A stretch of 64,000 nt of DNA, taken from contig JUHI01000014.1 of the NCBI GenBank assembly GCA_000799755.1, positions 104,523 to 168,522 on the forward strand, read 5' to 3'. Positions 61,169-64,000 of the stretch are shown here, piece by piece. Numbering within the stretch: position 1 is the stretch's first letter; every line of letters starts with the position of its first letter. The translations under genes and the position numbers were made by a program. Below the pieces are notes generated by a model. That model was not told the DNA's origin. It saw only the letters and a list, made by a program, of their open reading frames with translations, and made no database searches. The stretch is from Martinezella tropici. GTDB taxonomy: Bacteria; Pseudomonadota; Alphaproteobacteria; Rhizobiales; Rhizobiaceae.

Positions 61169-61960
61169 TCAGAATGCGCTTTTCACCACGCCGCCGTCGA
61201 CCCGCAACGCCGCGCCATTGGTGGCCGAGGCGAGGGGGCTTGCCACATAGGCAACCATGGACGCGACCTCCTCGGGGGTCGAGAAGCGCTTGATCAGCGA
61301 AGTCGGCCGGACCTTCTCGAAGAACTCGGTCTCGAATTGCGCGAAAGATTTGCCTTCGGATCCGGGCAGTGCCGCAACAAAATCGACGATGCCGCGTGAC
61401 TTGGTCGGGCCCGGCAACACGCTGTTGACCGTGATCGCGGTGCCGGCAACGGATTCGGCAATACCGCGCGCCGCCGCAATCTGGGCCGCCTTGGTCACGC
61501 CGTAATGCACCATCTCCGCCGGAATGTGTACACCGCTTTCGCTCGAGATGAAGATGATGCGGCCCCAGTTGCGCTCGCGCATCGATGGCAAATAGAGGCG
61601 GGCGAGACGCACGCCTGAAATCACGTTGACATCGAAGAACTGGCGCCAGTCAGCATCGGGGATCTCTTCGAACGGCTTGGGTTCGAAGATGCCGAGGTTG
61701 TTGATCAGGATCTCGACATTCGGGAAGCGTTTCGCAAGTGCTTCGGCAGCTTCCGCAGTTCCGAGATCGCCGGCAAATCCTTCAACGCTGCCGGTTCCAA
61801 TCGCGGCAAGTTCAGCGACCGCGCGATCGACCCCGTCCTGGGTTCGGCCGTTGACGATCACATGGGCGTCCTCGCGAAGGAGCGCGGCTGCGATGGCGTA
61901 CCCAATGCCGGCGGTACTGCCGGTGACGAGAGCCAGTTTGCCATTGAGTTCGAGGTTCAT
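61169..61960 (-). CDS. Short-chain dehydrogenase/reductase
   Basis: A 263-residue SDR with TGSTAGIGYAIAAALLRE, NNLGIFEPKPFE, the catalytic serine in IFISSESG and YGVTKAAQI. The long segment after PGPTKSRGIVDF and the ATNGAALRVDGGVVKSAF end are typical of SDRs of the 3-oxoacyl reductase-like group. It converges with chrR and is not obviously part of the ECF regulon. The substrate is unknown. Confidence 0.9.
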   Translation of the reverse strand: MNLELNGKLALVTGSTAGIGYAIAAALLREDAHVIVNGRTQDGVDRAVAELAAIGTGSVEGFAGDLGTAEAAEALAKRFPNVEILINNLGIFEPKPFEEIPDADWRQFFDVNVISGVRLARLYLPSMRERNWGRIIFISSESGVHIPAEMVHYGVTKAAQIAAARGIAESVAGTAITVNSVLPGPTKSRGIVDFVAALPGSEGKSFAQFETEFFEKVRPTSLIKRFSTPEEVASMVAYVASPLASATNGAALRVDGGVVKSAF

Positions 61961-62628
61961 GATACGTCTCCAATGAAAGATAAAAGGGGCGGATTGCGCA
62001 TAATAGGCACGTTTCCCCGCGATGGTCGCTGTCGTTTTTTGTATTCGCCGTCGCCTGCGTGGACGAGCTATTCAATGGCGCTCGACGCGAACAGGATTTC
62101 GGCGAAGCCGGGTGCGTTTTCTCCCGGTTCCAGTCGCGTTGGAGCTCGCAGATAAGCTGGACCCAGGTGATGGGTATGCCTCTGCCTGAACCAGCTGCTT
62201 TAGGCCGGCTTCTTGTGCTTCCAGTGAGGTTCAGCTTCGGCGAAGCTGCCAACCGTATTCTCGACTTCGCAATCGCGTCGTTGGGGACGCCGCCCACGAC
62301 TCGAATGCCATGCACGCAGAGCTTTACGCCTCGTCGATTGACAGCTCGCTGGCTCTGTTTGCTTATCCGGCCACGATCAGTGCTGGTTGCGACGAATCCG
62401 CCGCTGAACTGCACGCGTAGACATGAGCGCCTTTCTGGCTTATGCCGTCGATGTTGCCGATGATACGATGGACCTCGGTACGCGCGGAGGTCTTTTGAGG
62501 GGGCGGCTGCGACAACGCCTGCAGGCCTGGCGATAGGGCCGCGAACACCGAGACCAATTCAACTCATGGCTCATGCGGAGCAACAAGGTGTAGTCGTTCG
62601 CGGTAGAAAACCCTAGGCAAGCTCTTCG
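61961..62628. other. Intergenic stretch of about 0.67 kb without a recognisable gene
   Basis: Open frames occur on both strands (for example plus 62059-62463), but their composition is arginine- and serine-rich and unlike a protein family. An 8-base inverted repeat CAGCTTCG-G-CGAAGCTG is present near 62231. Probably decayed sequence. Confidence 0.45.
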
Positions 62629-63676
62629 TCAATTCGTCGCAATCGGTGCGATTGCAAGTTGGCCGGTCTTCGTGAGGGAACCGCATCGGTATACATCAAA
62701 GCGGGCCTCGCCAAGCCAGGCGTAATAGATCAGACCGGTGAGCCGCTTCTGCTGCGCAAGCTGGCGGAAATCACCCATCATCTCCTGGACCAGCAGGCTA
62801 CGCGCCTTCTCATCGGCGGGACAGTTCTTGCTGTCGTTTGTGAAACCCCATTCCGTCACCCAGCATGGTTTGCCGCCAGGCGAGCCGCCGGGAAAGCACA
62901 ATGGCTGTACGAGCTGCTGCAATCGTCTCAGGCGATGGATAGCGGAAACCCTCTCGCCTGGCCCATCGGCCCATGGGTAGATGTGAAGATTATAGGCGTC
63001 GACGAGCTTGTCCAAACCGTTCGCGCGAAGAAACGTCATGGTCGCGCCGGGGCTTACGCCGTCATAATTCTTCGCGGTCGGCCAAGCGCCTTCGGGTCCG
63101 GTGTCGACAAGACTGAAGGGCAACAGCGGCGCTTGCCGGCTGAGCTTCGAATGATCCCGAACATCCTTGAGTGCGGCCAGAACCTTCAGATATTGCTGGT
63201 AGCCTTTGGCGACCTGCCGCCCTTCGGGATCACGTCTAAGATCGTCGAGACCGAGCACGCGTCCCTCGCCAGGCAAGCGAAAGTCGGGATTGTTACCCGC
63301 CATATTGATTTCGTTTTCAAGTTCAATACCGGCCAGGGCGATTCCGGCAGCATCGAGCTTGCCCAGGAACTGCTGGAAATAGATGCGGGAAGCATCAGGG
63401 TCGAGGAATGAGATCGGCGGCCCTTCCCACATGCCGGGGAACTCTTTTGCCTGATAGGGCCGCACCGGAGCGCCTGGCGCATATTTGCCGTGGAAGATCA
63501 GAACTACCCCAATGTTCTGTGCATGGGCGCGCTTGATGAAATCGAGGTTCTCGTCTTCTTGGTCCTCCATTCCGAACCGGATGACGTGTACACCGGCGGC
63601 CTTCATCCGGGCCAACGCGGCATCCTGGTCCGCGACGCTGAAAGAGATCGGGTGGACTGTCCGTCGTCGAATGATT
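62629..63676 (-). pseudogene. Clan GH-A glycoside hydrolase, 5' end removed by an insertion sequence
   Basis: The visible part is about 345 residues of a TIM-barrel glycosidase. The acid/base Glu is in GIALAGIELENEINM and the nucleophile Glu in PCWVTEWGFTND, at barrel strands 4 and 7. The frame starts within the first strands (AALARMKAAGVHVIRFGM) and merges upstream into IS sequence, reaching a stop without a start codon. Clan A covers GH5, GH39, GH53 and others; the substrate is unclear. The intact gene would have had a signal peptide and an N-terminal part. Confidence 0.75.
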
Positions 63677-64000
63677 TGAGACTTTTTGGGCTCTGGAAGA
63701 ATGGAGTTTCCGGCTCAGTTTGCGGGTTGATTTAAGCCGCTTTGGCCTGGTGGTTCAAGCGGCGCTGTCGGATAGTGTCTCGTTTGATCCTTTCACGTTC
63801 GAGCAGGATGGTCTGGCCGCGTCCGAAGTAGACGTCGGCCGGAGTGAGATTGTCGAGGCTCTCGTGGTATCGGCGATGATTGTAGTGCTCGACGAAGGCC
63901 GCGATCTGGGCTTCGAGGTCTTCCTGGAAGAAGTAGTTTTCCAAGAGGATGCGGTTCTTCAGCGTTTGGTGCCAACGCTCGATCTTGCCCTGCGTTTGCG
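63677..64000 (-). mobile_element. IS3-type insertion sequence, partial (runs off the window)
   Basis: The left end lies near 63677, where TGAGACTTTTTGGGCTCTGG begins with TG, as IS3 ends do. It interrupts the glycosidase gene. The transposase reads inward on the minus strand and is cut by the window edge. The outer inverted repeat cannot be checked here. Confidence 0.75.
63732..64000 (-). CDS. IS3-family transposase, C-terminal part
   Basis: Ninety residues of the integrase-type catalytic domain. GKIERWHQTLKNRIL contains the last Glu of the DDE triad, followed by AFVEHYNHRRYHESLDNLTP and ADVYFGR, the typical IS3 ending. It ends in NHQAKAA and the frame is open to the window edge. It would catalyse transposition of the element. 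Confidence 0.92.
   Translation of the reverse strand, partial: QTQGKIERWHQTLKNRILLENYFFQEDLEAQIAAFVEHYNHRRYHESLDNLTPADVYFGRGQTILLERERIKRDTIRQRRLNHQAKAA

Noticed and set aside
62059..62463. Open frame of 134 codons before the glycosidase
   Set aside because: Low-complexity basic composition, no ribosome site and no similarity that I can name.
1..64000. CRISPR array, tRNA or rRNA genes, replication origin
   Set aside because: No regularly spaced repeats, cloverleaf with TTCGA-type arm, ribosomal sequence or repABC-type genes were seen; small tRNAs could still be missed by eye.

Overview
The window looks like an accessory stretch, probably from a large plasmid or flexible chromosomal region, of a Rhizobiales alphaproteobacterium (Rhizobium/Agrobacterium/Ensifer type). 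The reasons are the high G+C, dense operons with ATGA overlaps, many ABC importers for sugars and amino acids each next to its own regulator, numerous short-chain dehydrogenases (SDRs), a SigF-NrsF pair and an RpoE-ChrR pair. Truncated genes and an insertion sequence at the right edge mark it as a mosaic. This placement is inferred from gene content; no rRNA, tRNA, CRISPR array or replication origin was seen.

Layout. 1-8142: end of a 5-oxoprolinase module (pxpC end, pxpA), an aminotransferase, a LysR regulator, an SDR, a polar amino-acid ABC importer and an RraA/HMG-aldolase-type protein. 8355-8950: a palindrome and a HipBA-like remnant. 9227-19668: a sugar or polyol catabolic island with a SorC-type regulator, FGGY kinase and split transketolase on the minus strand, and a ribose-type ABC importer, two SDRs and triosephosphate isomerase on the plus strand. 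Three copies of one operator (TGAAT-N4-ATTCA) tie this island together. A strong terminator, an FMN riboswitch and ribB follow. 21137-23658: an SDR/LysR divergent pair and a ParE-type toxin-antitoxin module. 24474-28292: a molybdopterin oxidoreductase, a cytochrome b561-like protein and an exported protein, divergent from a sigma/anti-sigma pair. Both directions carry an identical TGTAAC-N16-CGAATG promoter.

28459-35515: gene fragments, an orphan FitA-like antitoxin, an AaeXAB-like aromatic-acid efflux operon with a divergent GntR regulator and a clear operator, then an AT-richer stretch with little coding. 35516-41812: glycosyltransferase family 8, a polysaccharide flippase, a truncated aminoglycoside acetyltransferase, signal peptidase I, a shikimate kinase fragment and a secreted alpha/beta hydrolase. 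42376-50083: a GAF histidine kinase and LuxR-type response regulator divergent from a second ribose-type ABC importer and an SMP-30-type lactonase. 50172-52122: an AraC remnant and a TetR/NIPSNAP pair with paired operators.

52284-61043 is the most coherent system. Two cyclopropane-synthase-like methyltransferases, a flavin amine-oxidase-like protein, DUF1295, DUF1365, DUF2147, DUF2177 and TspO-type membrane proteins and one unrecognised membrane protein sit next to an RpoE-ChrR singlet-oxygen-type regulatory pair. Four promoter-like elements of one form (-35 like GAAACC or TGATCC, 16 bases, CGTA) lie in the two divergent intergenic regions. The window ends with an SDR and a clan GH-A glycosidase whose 5' end is cut off by an IS3-type element that runs off the edge.
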